The position numbers and the translations under genes are program-made. The notes beneath the pieces are model-generated. The model had not been told where the DNA came from. It was given only the letters and a program-made list of their open reading frames with translations, and made no database searches. From assembly GCA_019359155.1 (NCBI GenBank), contig JAHHHV010000091.1, forward strand, positions 1-64,000: a DNA stretch of 64,000 nucleotides, written 5' to 3'. Below are positions 24,060 to 33,622 of this stretch, one piece after another (the stretch's first letter is position 1; the number at the start of each line of letters is the position of its first letter). This DNA comes from Pegethrix bostrychoides GSE-TBD4-15B. Lineage in GTDB: Bacteria > Cyanobacteriota > Cyanobacteriia > Elainellales > Elainellaceae.

Positions 24060-25007
24060 AGCGCCCATCACAGGCTGGATGGGCTGAGCAAGCTGAGCAA
24101 TTGGATGATCGGCGGGACGGGCGATCATCTGCTGCACTAGAGTGCGGAAATGCTGGATCGGCGGAATTTCAATCCGATCCTGCGTCGTCACCAGAACCAC
24201 TTCTCGGCTCAGCAGCGGCTCCTCGGTCGAGCGAACGGCCAGCGTCGGGTCGTGGGTGGCTTCTAACAGTGCCGACTGGGGCAACAGCGCAATAAATTCG
24301 CCCTGCCGCACCATACCCCGAAATCCATCTAGCGTATTCAGCTCCACAATCGGCTTCAGCTCCAGCACATGTCGCTGAAATTGCTCATGCACCAAGCGCT
24401 GCATCCCGTAGCCATCTTTAAAAACCACCTGCGGATACTGCGCGAGTTCTGCCCAGGGCACCTGCTGGTAGCAGGTGAGGGGATGCTCTGCCGCCATCAG
24501 CACCTCAATAGGCTCCTGATAGAGCCAGTCCACCAGCATTTCCGGGCTAGCTGTCAAGAATCGATTGTTCATGACAATCGCCAGATCGACCAAACCATCT
24601 CTGAGCACCTTTAGCGCCCGATCGCTGCCTAGCGAGGTGACGCGCAGCTGCACTGCCGGATAGTCCTGGCAAAACTGTTGCAGCACAGGCGGCAGATACT
24701 GCGCCGACACCGAGTGGATAGCCGCTACGCAAAGTTCCGACTGCTTTCCTTCCAATAGCTCGGTGAGTTCAGCTGTGGCATTGTGCCACTCTTGGCAGAT
24801 GCGCCGCGCGCGGGGTAGAAAGCGCTCTCCGGCCAGCGTCAGCTTTGCCTGCGAGGTGCGGTGAAACAGCGGCAGCCCTAGCTCGACTTCCAGTCCCTGA
24901 ATCTGACGGCTAATCGTTGATTGAGTGACACGGCACTGCTGTGTGGCCTGCTGAAAGCTCCCCGTTTCAGCTACCGCCAGAAAAGCTTGCAACTGTTCCA
25001 GGCGCAT
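24048..25007 (-). CDS. LysR-family transcriptional regulator
   Basis: 319 residues: N-terminal winged helix (MRLEQLQAFLAVAETGSFQQ, QSTISRQIQGLEVELGLPLF) and a two-lobed effector domain of the substrate-binding type (from about 90). It is not the RbcR or NdhR type; the target and co-inducer are not evident. Genes just downstream (TrpD2-like) are in the same orientation; upstream lies a solute-binding protein gene on the same strand. The terminal residues overlap the 16-base triplicate. Confidence 0.88.
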   Translation of the reverse strand: MRLEQLQAFLAVAETGSFQQATQQCRVTQSTISRQIQGLEVELGLPLFHRTSQAKLTLAGERFLPRARRICQEWHNATAELTELLEGKQSELCVAAIHSVSAQYLPPVLQQFCQDYPAVQLRVTSLGSDRALKVLRDGLVDLAIVMNNRFLTASPEMLVDWLYQEPIEVLMAAEHPLTCYQQVPWAELAQYPQVVFKDGYGMQRLVHEQFQRHVLELKPIVELNTLDGFRGMVRQGEFIALLPQSALLEATHDPTLAVRSTEEPLLSREVVLVTTQDRIEIPPIQHFRTLVQQMIARPADHPIAQLAQPIQPVMGAAVP

Positions 25008-25198
25008 GAGTCATTTCTCCGGCAGAATCAGGATGGGCAACTGAACAATCGAAGATAAATTAGGCATCTCAGATGATGGCTGTAGAGCTACGGTAGAGGA
25101 ATTATGACGGTCACTTCGTATCGCCAACTACCATAATCACGATCGGGATTTGCAGTCTCTGCCAAGTGAGAATCTCAGCCTGAATCTCAGCGTGAATC

Positions 25199-26059
25199 TC
25201 AGTATGAACGCGGTAAGCCCTCTATGGGCAGTCCCCAGCGCCCAATCTGCTGAGCCAGCCAGCCGTTAGTCCGCCAGCGCTTAACCGCCTGACTCACCTG
25301 CTGCCGCAAGTCCTGCTGCTGCTTGCCTTTAGGCGTGGCAATAGCGAGCGGTTCGGCTGAGATTAAGGTCGGCAGCAGCCTATAGCCAGGGTTCTCTTGC
25401 GCCAGCCCCGTCAGCAGCGAGGCATCGGCGGCAAAAGCTGTGACGGCTCCAGAGGCCAGCAGGCTCTCACCTGCCTGGTAAGAATCAACGCCGCGTAGCT
25501 GTACCTGGGGCAGCAGAGCGCGAACCGTGGAAATTGTGTCTGAGCCGTTCAAAACAGCCACTGTCTGCGGCTGGAGATCGCCCAGCCGCAGGTCGCTCTG
25601 GTCAGCTCGCGTCAGGAACGCAGCTCCATCAACGTAGTAAGGATCGCTAAAATCGACGAGCCGCAGACGGGCATCGGTGGTGGTCAACCGCGCTACCAGC
25701 AGATCAACCTCGCCATCAAATAGGGCTTGCAGTCGGTCTTGATTGAGCAGCGGCTTAAACTCAACCGCAGAGGCATCGCCTAGTAGCTCTACCGCCAGCT
25801 GACGAGCAATCTCGATCTCTAGCCCTTGGAGCTGATTCTGGCTGTCTCGAAAGCCTAGCGGCGGCAGGTTCTCTTTCACGCCCACGATCAGCTTTCCCCG
25901 GCTCTGGATCGCAGATAGACCCGTCCGGGCAAGGCTAGGGTGGGGGTTGAGTAGCCCAATCAGGCTAGCGGTTAGCAAAATCAGCAGCCAAAACCCGATT
26001 TGCTCAGGCGTATGCGCCTGAGCAAATCGGGTGAGGCGTTGAAAAAACAGATTCAGCAA
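25199..26059 (-). CDS. Extracellular solute-binding protein, family 3
   Basis: 286 residues: a membrane/export segment (IGFWLLILLTASLIGLL, about 21-37), then the amino-acid-binding-protein fold (IQSRGKLIVGVKENLPPLGF, QGLEIEIARQLAVELL, GEVDLLVARLTTTDARLRLV, FSDPYYVDGAAFL). No permease or ATPase is adjacent, so it may serve a remote ABC transporter or act as a sensor. It ends with the usual low-similarity tail. Confidence 0.85.
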   Translation of the reverse strand: MLNLFFQRLTRFAQAHTPEQIGFWLLILLTASLIGLLNPHPSLARTGLSAIQSRGKLIVGVKENLPPLGFRDSQNQLQGLEIEIARQLAVELLGDASAVEFKPLLNQDRLQALFDGEVDLLVARLTTTDARLRLVDFSDPYYVDGAAFLTRADQSDLRLGDLQPQTVAVLNGSDTISTVRALLPQVQLRGVDSYQAGESLLASGAVTAFAADASLLTGLAQENPGYRLLPTLISAEPLAIATPKGKQQQDLRQQVSQAVKRWRTNGWLAQQIGRWGLPIEGLPRSY

Positions 26060-26103
26060 GTTGGGTGCTGCCGATGACGAATGTGCTCTGCCTCTAGCCT
26101 AAG

Positions 26104-26460
26104 TTAGGCCAGCGCTTTGCCCGCGATTTCGACCACTTTGCTAAATCCAGCCGGATCGAGAATGGCCAGCTGAGACAGCATTTTGCGGTTGATCTGCACG
26201 TCTGCCTTTTTGAGACCACCCATCAGCTTGCTGTAGCTCATGCCATGCTGACGAGCAGCAGCGTTGATGCGGGCGATCCAGAGGCGGCGAAAGTCACGCT
26301 TCCGGTTGCGGCGGTCGCGGTAGGAGTTACGCAGGGCTTTCATCACCTGCTGATTGGCGGTGCGGAACAGTCGCGAATGCGATCCGCGAAAGCCTTTGGC
26401 CAATTTGAGAATCTTTTTGCGGCGTTTTCGGGCAACATTACCGCGCTTAACACGAGCCAT
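26104..26460 (-). CDS. rplT: 50S ribosomal protein L20
   Basis: 118 residues, very basic, full length: [40 protein letters not shown], and the conserved [20 protein letters not shown] block. Early 50S assembly protein binding 23S rRNA. Follows rpmI by 174 bases; infC, which precedes them in many bacteria, is not adjacent, as is usual in cyanobacteria. Confidence 0.99.
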   Translation of the reverse strand: MARVKRGNVARKRRKKILKLAKGFRGSHSRLFRTANQQVMKALRNSYRDRRNRKRDFRRLWIARINAAARQHGMSYSKLMGGLKKADVQINRKMLSQLAILDPAGFSKVVEIAGKALA

Positions 26461-26634
26461 AGTCTGTTTCCTTAATGATTAAGTAGAGTTGGAAAATCCA
26501 GGTACGGGTGGCGGATAACCCGATCCCATGGGGCGTGAGGCGTCAGCCCACGCATTGGCTAGCCTTGGTTAGCTTTAGTCCTAGCTAGATTCAGTCCTGG
26601 CTAGCTTCAGTCAATTTAACAGCCCAGCAGCAGC

Positions 26635-26832
26635 CTAAAGATAAGGCAGCATCATCTGTACGTTGTCAGCATCCCGCTCATTCACCACAGCCATATTGGA
26701 AATCCGCCGCTTGCGCTTGGCAGACTTATGCTGAAGCAGGTGGTTTTTGAAGGCTTTGCGGCGCATCAGCTTGCCAGTACCGCTTTTGGAGAAACGCTTG
26801 GCCGCAGCCTTACGAGTTTTAAGCTTGGGCAT
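26635..26832 (-). CDS. rpmI: 50S ribosomal protein L35
   Basis: 65 residues: [20 protein letters not shown], then [19 protein letters not shown], the L35 signature, and a normal C-terminus. First gene of the rpmI-rplT pair; the 174-base gap to rplT has imperfect AGTCCTAGCTAG/AGTCCTGGCTAG repeats around 26576-26604 but no obvious autoregulatory element that I can identify. Confidence 0.99.
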   Translation of the reverse strand: MPKLKTRKAAAKRFSKSGTGKLMRRKAFKNHLLQHKSAKRKRRISNMAVVNERDADNVQMMLPYL

Positions 26833-26922
26833 GGTGCCTATTTTTCATCTTTTTACACAGCTTACTATTCTAGGTTCAAAATCAGGTTCTCCGCAAGGCT
26901 ACGAACAGAAAAAGCGGCGGGA

Positions 26923-29529
26923 CTATTCCAAATGTTGCAACAGCCACCGGATCTGCTGCGCCTGCTGCTCGTCTAGCGTTTTGGGAAAGGTGAGTTCGAC
27001 CGGAACTGCGGCAGCAATGATCTGGCTGGTGACTGGTTGGATCTGGCTCGAACCGCCTTGAAGCAGCGTCATCTGGCGTGTGCCGATGGCTGCGACCTGT
27101 GCCAGCAAATTGGCTGGATTCGGATCGCTGACGGTTTGGCTGAGCAGAATGCCAACTGGCTGAGTGGACTGGCGCAGCGAGGTCAAGTCAGATGGATATT
27201 GGTCTAGCTCAATTTTCAGGCTGCGGGAGCTGATCTCAGTGGCAACACCGGCATAAAATTGGCCGTTCCAATAGAGCTGAGCTGCCGCTCGAATCTGCTT
27301 ATGAACCGAGGCGCTGCGGGCTGGCTTCACCTCCCGAAACACGCGCCCCAAGCCAGTTGCCAAAAACTGGAATGACTGCCAAGGGCGATCGACCTCCTGC
27401 CGCTGCTGGGTGTACCATTCCGCGACATCCGAGTACAGCACTAGCACCAGCTGATCATGCTGGGCTGGGGTCAGGTCAATGAAATCGATTGCCAAAACGG
27501 TTTGGCCTGCCGCCTGTTCACTTGCCGCCTGTTCACCTACGGGCAGTCGGCGCTTGATTTGGCCGTTCAGCCTGATTTGGCGGCCAAAATCACCGGTTAG
27601 AACCAGCTCCACCACATCGGGCAGGTTGGGGCTGCCGTCAACCAAAATCTGGGCGCCGCTCTCGCTGACATCGAGCGTTTCACCGCTGAGCTGCGACTGC
27701 TGAGAGCTAGAAATTTGTACCGCGAGCCGCCGTTCGAGCCGATGCGCCCGCCGGAGCTGTGGCTGCTCTAGCCCCACCAGCAGCGCCGTCCCCAGCAGTA
27801 GGAGATTAAACAGCGCCCAAAAAGCGTTGATTAGCGTGGCTTCGGTGAATTCGGGGCGCAGCACCAGCCAAAAAGGGACGGCCAGCAGAGAGAGCAGCAG
27901 CAGCAGCACCAGCCCAAACGAAATCCGAGTCGAACCCCAGTCGAAGTAGCGCTGCGTGACACTCACGCCCTTATCGGTGACGTTAAAACGGCCTAGCTTT
28001 GGGTTGATCACGGCCAGCAGCGTCACCAGCCCTTCCTGAAATGCCATCGCATATTCAAAAATCTCGTTCCAGAACGAGAAGCGAGCAGCTTTGTTGGTGA
28101 TGTAGTTAGCGTTGAGTCCCAGCACAATATGTGGCACCGCATAGGCCAAGGTCTCCACGCCCAGACCCCGCACCAGGTTGATGCCAAACAGCAAAAACAG
28201 CATGGGAGCCAGCGCATACATCAGTCGCGGAAAACCAAAGAAAAAGTGAGAGGCCGCCGAGAAATAGCAGAGCCGCTGCGGAATCGTCAGCTTTAGCCGG
28301 GGGTTCAGCAGCGGATTCTCCAGCCTCAGGATCTGCGCCATCCCCCGTGCCCAGCGCACCTGCTGCCCTACATAGGAGGAGAATTTCTCCGGCGCGAGAC
28401 CCGCCACCATGATCTTGTCGTAGTAAACCGTGTCGTAGCCCTGAGAATGCAGCCTCAGCGAGGTGTGGCAGTCCTCGGTCACGGTTTCAACCGCGATTCC
28501 GCCCACCTCCAGCACATAGTCCCGCCGAATCACCGCCGCCGAGCCGCAGAAGAAAGCCGCATTCCAGAAGTCGTTGCCTTTCTGGATTACCTTATAAAAT
28601 AGCTCGTTCAGCGCCGGGACGCGCCCGTGGGTCAGCAGGTTGCGCTCAAACGGATCAGGGTTGTAAAACCAGTGCGGAGTCTGCACCAGCGCCACCTTTT
28701 GCTGATAGAAGAAGCCAACTGTCTGCTGCAAAAACTGACGTGACGGGATATGGTCACAGTCGAGGATCAAGATCAGCTCGCCAGCCGTCAGCTTCAGGGC
28801 ATGGTTGATATTGCCCGCCTTAGCATGAGCGTTGTCAGTGCGGGTAATCAGCTCGCAGCCTAGCTCCTGGCACATCTGATAGAGCTGTTCGCGCCGCTCG
28901 GCAAACTGCCTGCCGTCGTCTAGGATATAGACCCGCTTTTTGGGGGCAGGGTAGTCGAGCGCCAGAGCCGCCAGAGCCGTTTTCCGGACGATATTCAGAT
29001 CTTCGTTGTAGGTCGGAATATAGACATCGACGGTAAACCACTGATCCTGGGGCACCGTGGCCAGATCGATGGGGTGGCGTGTCCGCAGCCGCAGCGTCTG
29101 GAAGTAGGAGAGCATCAGCGTTGCAATCGCGTATAGCTCGGCTCCGTAGAGCAGCAGACTAAAGAAGCCCTCCAGCCAGTTATCGAGGTTGAGCGTATAG
29201 GCCGTGCGATAGAACAGATAGCGCAGCGTTGCGACAATGCTCAGCCAAGCCAGTAGCAGATGCAGATATTCACTGACCCGCTGCTGAGGCTGCTGTTGCT
29301 CAAAGCGCACCACCAGCGAGCTAAACAGGATCAGGCCAAAGGCAACCACCATCTGCTGCCACAGCTCTAGCGGCGTGACAATAAACGGAATCGAGAGCGC
29401 CAGCATCAGCATCACCAGCAAAAACAAGGCACGCTTGTTGGCCCAGGGCATCAGACGCTCTAAGCCCTGCGGCAGCGCCATCAGCCAGCGGGTGAGCCGA
29501 GCCGGACGGGGAGTCGGAGTGAGGGTCAT
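26923..29529 (-). CDS. bcsA: Cellulose synthase catalytic subunit (BcsA) with PilZ domain
   Basis: About 868 residues, inner-membrane GT2 enzyme polymerising UDP-glucose to beta-1,4-glucan and extruding it. Multiple membrane helices flank a GT2 domain with DDGRQ, DCDH (DxD), TEDCHTSLRLHSQGYDTVYY (TED) and QQVRWARG (QxxRW). The C-terminal PilZ domain has an arginine-rich RAHRLERR and DVSESGAQI, the c-di-GMP-binding pair, so activation by c-di-GMP is expected. The ATG at 29529 is used; 14 upstream residues in frame are unremarkable. Last gene of the locus, 88 bases after bcsB. Confidence 0.95.
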   Translation of the reverse strand: MTLTPTPRPARLTRWLMALPQGLERLMPWANKRALFLLVMLMLALSIPFIVTPLELWQQMVVAFGLILFSSLVVRFEQQQPQQRVSEYLHLLLAWLSIVATLRYLFYRTAYTLNLDNWLEGFFSLLLYGAELYAIATLMLSYFQTLRLRTRHPIDLATVPQDQWFTVDVYIPTYNEDLNIVRKTALAALALDYPAPKKRVYILDDGRQFAERREQLYQMCQELGCELITRTDNAHAKAGNINHALKLTAGELILILDCDHIPSRQFLQQTVGFFYQQKVALVQTPHWFYNPDPFERNLLTHGRVPALNELFYKVIQKGNDFWNAAFFCGSAAVIRRDYVLEVGGIAVETVTEDCHTSLRLHSQGYDTVYYDKIMVAGLAPEKFSSYVGQQVRWARGMAQILRLENPLLNPRLKLTIPQRLCYFSAASHFFFGFPRLMYALAPMLFLLFGINLVRGLGVETLAYAVPHIVLGLNANYITNKAARFSFWNEIFEYAMAFQEGLVTLLAVINPKLGRFNVTDKGVSVTQRYFDWGSTRISFGLVLLLLLSLLAVPFWLVLRPEFTEATLINAFWALFNLLLLGTALLVGLEQPQLRRAHRLERRLAVQISSSQQSQLSGETLDVSESGAQILVDGSPNLPDVVELVLTGDFGRQIRLNGQIKRRLPVGEQAASEQAAGQTVLAIDFIDLTPAQHDQLVLVLYSDVAEWYTQQRQEVDRPWQSFQFLATGLGRVFREVKPARSASVHKQIRAAAQLYWNGQFYAGVATEISSRSLKIELDQYPSDLTSLRQSTQPVGILLSQTVSDPNPANLLAQVAAIGTRQMTLLQGGSSQIQPVTSQIIAAAVPVELTFPKTLDEQQAQQIRWLLQHLE

Positions 29530-29617
29530 GGTTTCAAATTTGGGTGGCGGGATAGGGGATCTGGGCAGCAATCTGGACGACAGTCAAGTCAGCAGGGGCG
29601 AGCTGTCGCACTTCAGC

Positions 29618-32203
29618 TCAGGCATCGCCTGAATCTGCGACTCGGTTTAGGAAAACCTGCGACAGCCCGTAGAGCAGAATCGCCAGCAGCAGAATGCCAA
29701 CCAGCATCAAGAACCAGTAGTCTTGCAAAAACAGCACAATCTGCGTAAACGAATTGCTGCGCTGCACCCGCCGAGTCTGGGCATCTTGCAAAAATTCTAG
29801 GTTGTAGCCGCTGGCATCGTAGGCTGAAGGATTCGGTCTGTTGCGGCTAATCAGCACCGTATCGCCTTGCAACTGCGAGAACAGCGAGTCTTGTTTCAGC
29901 AGCGCCTGTACCTCCTGAAGCCCTACCTCCGTCTGTGCCGTCAGTGCCACCAGCGTCCGCGCTCTGTTCCAGGGCGAATGGGTCTGCTTAAGTACGCCTT
30001 CGCGCTCAGGCAGGGCGTGAACTTTGCTGCCCCCCCAAAAGCGAGTAAAGGCTTCAGCCAGGTTAAAGCCCTGATCTTGCAGTGCCTCGGCAACCGGAAA
30101 GCGAGCCTGCGTGCCGAGGCCGACAATGTTTTGGCTGTCGCGAATCTGGGGCGGCAGCTCGCCGCTGTACACCTCGTATTTCACAGACTCAGCCTGACTC
30201 AGCCGTCCTAGTCTGTCGCCCAGTGCCAGCAGGGTTTCGACTTCGATATCGGTCGGGTTGGCCGGGAGCACGACGGCGGTACTGGAGAGATCTTGGGGCG
30301 AGGCCAGCGGAAAGCCGGCCTTGAGCAACTTCAGGTTCGGCAGGTTGACAACAATATCGCGCACCAGCTTGAAGCTGCTATCGCTATGCAGCGTCCCCCA
30401 GAGCTGCTGGTCAGATTCGAGTCCGCAGATGCCCAGCTCTTTGGAGTTCAAGATAAAGTTGACGCTGAGCCGAGAGTCGGGCTGCACCAGGTTTTCGGGC
30501 AGATTTAGCCGAAAAGACTCCCGCTCGCCTCGCCCCGAATCTAGCCGCTTCGAGCCAATGGTCACCCCGTCTAGCTTGACTTCAATTGCCGAACTGCGCG
30601 GATTTACCTGGGGGCTATAGCTATATTGCAACGTCATGCTGCTGCCTCGCAAAAAACGGTCATCTGGCAGCGCCTGGAACGGAATATTGATTGAAGGCGC
30701 GTTGGTACCGCGCACCGTTACCTCTTGAAACAGCTGCTGATTCGGGTTCGTGAGGCTGCTGAGCTTAAACTCATTTTCAGGCGGCAAATATCCCGGCCAG
30801 CTGCGGGCATCCTGCGCCGGAATTTCAGACACCTGATCAACAATGATCCAGGTTCCGGCACCGATCTGCTGATCGCGGGACTGCACCAGCGACTGCACCG
30901 CCTGCCGCACCGCCGCACCGCTGTTGCCCGTCGCCACCAAAACGGGCGTACCCTGGTCTTTGAGCGTTGTCAGCATCAGCAGACCGGCATCGTCAGGAAC
31001 GGGGCTGCCTTTGCTATCGACGAGCTGACCATTTTTGACCGGAAAAGTCAGCGCCAGCTTGCTCAAAATCGGCTGCTCGGCAGGTGTGCCAATCACCACC
31101 AGATGGTCATTGCGCTTCAGAGCCGTCAGGTCTTTAACCAGCTGGCTTTGCAGGGGGCGATAGTCTAGCAGGCGGGTAGCGGCAGTCTGGAAGCGAGCGG
31201 TCGCCGTCAGCCAGTCGCTGCTGTAGGTTTGCGGACGTAGGTAGGCCAGCCGATTCGGTTCGAGGCTGAGCTGATCCAGGAATGGAAAAGGATAGCTGCT
31301 GAAGTCAAGCTGAATCGGCTGAGGGCGGTAGTCCATGACCAGCTTCGAGTCCGGCAAAATTTCTGTCCAGAGCATTGGATCGGCTGGATTCGAGCAGGTT
31401 TCTGCGGTGATCTGCTGCGCCAGCATCGAGATTTCGTTGTAATCCTGAATCAAGTTGGGCGGAATGGTAAAGACTGCCTCGGCAATCTGCGAGTTTTTCT
31501 GCGCCAGCGGCACGCTGCCAATGCTGGTATCGTTGACCCGCAGCACGAGCTGCGATTTGTCAGGCAGCAGCGTCGGAGAATGCTGATAGCGCAACAGAAT
31601 TTGAGCGCCCTCCAATTGCCAGTTGCGAGGCCGCGTAAAGCCCAGCCGTGTCTGGGGATAGACTCCCTGCAAGCGGAGGCGATTGCCCACCACTGGGCTA
31701 CGGTTAAATTCCATCACATATCGGTTGGACGGAGGAGTTCTGCGCTGAGCGGTCTTAGACGCATTTGGGGCAGCGTTCGCAGCAGGGGCAGCAGATGGGC
31801 TAGCTGTCGGAGCCGCCGCTGGGGATGCTGGAGATATAGCTGGGGATACGGCTGGGGTCACAGCTGGGGTCACAGCTGGAGAGACAGTTGAATTGGCCTC
31901 TGGATCAACGTAGGCCACCGGACGAAATCCAGAGGTAGACTCAGCGCCACCCTCAGCACCCCCCGCATCGGGATAGTAGATAATGGGCTGCTGCGATTTG
32001 GGAACTGCAACGGCTGGGATAGCGCTGAGCTGAGCGATCTGCCCCTGCGCTCTTGCCAATGCTGCCAGCTGGTTGACGCTGATGCAGGTCAAGCAGACCG
32101 CACCCACAAAAGCTAAGATTCGCTTAGCCTGACGATGCCCAGAGACAGCGCGCAGGCTAAGCGCCGAGAGAGTCGAAAGCCGATTTAAAAGTGAACGAAG
32201 CAT
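29618..32203 (-). CDS. bcsB: Cellulose synthase periplasmic subunit (BcsB)
   Basis: About 861 residues. Export segment (ILAFVGAVCLTCISVNQLAA), Ala/Pro/Ser linker with local repeats (PAVTPAVTPAVSPAISPAS), then the BcsB jelly-roll/ferredoxin-like tandem (VMEFNRSPVVGNRLRLQGVY; RYQHSPTLLPDKSQLVLRVN; SSYPFPFLDQL) and a single C-terminal membrane helix (WFLMLVGILLLAILLYGLSQ) that docks to BcsA. It guides the glucan through the periplasm. ATG at 32203 preferred. The linker codes by a small tandem repeat (GCTGGGGTCACA units near 31850). Confidence 0.93.
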   Translation of the reverse strand: MLRSLLNRLSTLSALSLRAVSGHRQAKRILAFVGAVCLTCISVNQLAALARAQGQIAQLSAIPAVAVPKSQQPIIYYPDAGGAEGGAESTSGFRPVAYVDPEANSTVSPAVTPAVTPAVSPAISPASPAAAPTASPSAAPAANAAPNASKTAQRRTPPSNRYVMEFNRSPVVGNRLRLQGVYPQTRLGFTRPRNWQLEGAQILLRYQHSPTLLPDKSQLVLRVNDTSIGSVPLAQKNSQIAEAVFTIPPNLIQDYNEISMLAQQITAETCSNPADPMLWTEILPDSKLVMDYRPQPIQLDFSSYPFPFLDQLSLEPNRLAYLRPQTYSSDWLTATARFQTAATRLLDYRPLQSQLVKDLTALKRNDHLVVIGTPAEQPILSKLALTFPVKNGQLVDSKGSPVPDDAGLLMLTTLKDQGTPVLVATGNSGAAVRQAVQSLVQSRDQQIGAGTWIIVDQVSEIPAQDARSWPGYLPPENEFKLSSLTNPNQQLFQEVTVRGTNAPSINIPFQALPDDRFLRGSSMTLQYSYSPQVNPRSSAIEVKLDGVTIGSKRLDSGRGERESFRLNLPENLVQPDSRLSVNFILNSKELGICGLESDQQLWGTLHSDSSFKLVRDIVVNLPNLKLLKAGFPLASPQDLSSTAVVLPANPTDIEVETLLALGDRLGRLSQAESVKYEVYSGELPPQIRDSQNIVGLGTQARFPVAEALQDQGFNLAEAFTRFWGGSKVHALPEREGVLKQTHSPWNRARTLVALTAQTEVGLQEVQALLKQDSLFSQLQGDTVLISRNRPNPSAYDASGYNLEFLQDAQTRRVQRSNSFTQIVLFLQDYWFLMLVGILLLAILLYGLSQVFLNRVADSGDA

Positions 32204-32347
32204 AGGATTCAGATAAAGGAATAAGCTATACGTCAAGGCCGCGAGGAAGCTAATCTGAAACTCAAGCCGGAAGTCGAACTGGGAAGTAATCAGAGAACAG
32301 ACGGGAGAAAATTAGAGGAATTAAGCTGAGAACATCAAACTGGGAAA

Positions 32348-33619
32348 TCAGGTCGTATCAGGCGGCAGCTCAGCGCTGAACCAGTCTGGGGGAAGCTGTT
32401 CAACTGGGAAAAGTCCTAGCCAGCTCAGGTTTTGGACATAGTAGGCAGATTCGTGATCCCAAAACCCGTCTCTGTAGGCTGGCAGGAGTTCTTGCTGATA
32501 GATCGCTACCGCAGTCTCTGGATCAACAACCCGAAAAGCCGCGTAGAGCATCGCATACTGCGCCGTCGATTCGTAGCTGACCAGCGGCTGTCCCTGCAAA
32601 TCGATTTGGGCAACCAGTTTTTGCTCAGCCTGCCACTGCTGGCGGATTGGCTGAAGCCGCTGGAGATACTGACGGGCGCGCGGGGCATCAAACCAGGCCG
32701 CATCTAGCGCCACTCGCCACCAGACGCGGTAGGCATCAAAGCCATAGCGGCTGGGCAAGTTGAGCAAGTCTGAGGGCTGAACCTGCCCGGTTGCCAGATC
32801 GAGCTGCACCCAGTCGCTGGGCAGTCCGCTGGCCGAAAGCTGGCTGCTGGACTCCAAAACGGCATAGCTGCTGTCAACCAAGCTGAGCCAGTCGCGGCGG
32901 CTGTCCACCTCGGCAAACAGCCGAAATGCGTAAGGGGCAAAGTAAGACGGGTTGAGGATGACCTGATTGGGCTGCGGCTGGAAGGCAGCTTTGGGTCCGG
33001 GAAGCAGATAGCGACTGTCGGCAGCAGCCACCGTCGAGAGATCCCACAGATCGCGCAGCTTCTGGCGGGCTAGCTCTAGATACTGAGGCTGATTCCAGCG
33101 ACGACTGGCCAAAATCAGAGCCGTGATTGCGTCAATATCGCCATCGCTGGCAAAGTTAGGGTCAAGCAGTCCCCAGCTCTCGTTGGGCTGCTGTCCCCAT
33201 TTCCAAGCCCAGAGGTGATCCGCGCCGCCGGGACGCTGGAGATTTACCTCTGACCATTGCAGCACAAGCTCAAAGCTCTCCTGATCGTCAATCCAGACCG
33301 CCCGCAGCAGCGCGTAAGCCTGACCCTCTGAAGTCGAGCGGTCGTCGGCCTCGCGGTCAATAATTCGGCCATCGCCCTGGATAAATCGACCTCGATAGAG
33401 CTGCCAGCTTTGCAGCAGTAGCTCCGGCGAAGCGGCAGTAGAGTCAGCTATCGGCTGATAGCTCGCCTGAGGCTGATTAGTCTGGTGAGTCTGATTGGGC
33501 TGACTCTTAGCAGCAGGTTGACGCAGCAACGGCTGAACACAGCCAAAGCAGAGTCCAATTGTTAGCACTGTTGTTAGCACTGTCAGACCTTTAGGAACTC
33601 GCGGTAAACGCATTTGCAA
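32348..33619 (-). CDS. bcsZ: Glycoside hydrolase family 8 endoglucanase (BcsZ)
   Basis: 423 residues. Export segment (LTVLTTVLTIGLCFGCVQPL) with a Cys that is only a poor lipobox match, a linker, then a GH8 (alpha/alpha)6 barrel. The general acid Glu is in STSEGQAYALLRAVW and the catalytic Asp in ASDGDIDAITALI. Endoglucanases of cellulose loci trim or detach nascent cellulose and are needed for normal export. Placed 3 bases after the TPR gene and 144 before bcsB, in operon order. Confidence 0.93.
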   Translation of the reverse strand: MQMRLPRVPKGLTVLTTVLTIGLCFGCVQPLLRQPAAKSQPNQTHQTNQPQASYQPIADSTAASPELLLQSWQLYRGRFIQGDGRIIDREADDRSTSEGQAYALLRAVWIDDQESFELVLQWSEVNLQRPGGADHLWAWKWGQQPNESWGLLDPNFASDGDIDAITALILASRRWNQPQYLELARQKLRDLWDLSTVAAADSRYLLPGPKAAFQPQPNQVILNPSYFAPYAFRLFAEVDSRRDWLSLVDSSYAVLESSSQLSASGLPSDWVQLDLATGQVQPSDLLNLPSRYGFDAYRVWWRVALDAAWFDAPRARQYLQRLQPIRQQWQAEQKLVAQIDLQGQPLVSYESTAQYAMLYAAFRVVDPETAVAIYQQELLPAYRDGFWDHESAYYVQNLSWLGLFPVEQLPPDWFSAELPPDTT

Positions 33620-33622
33620 CTC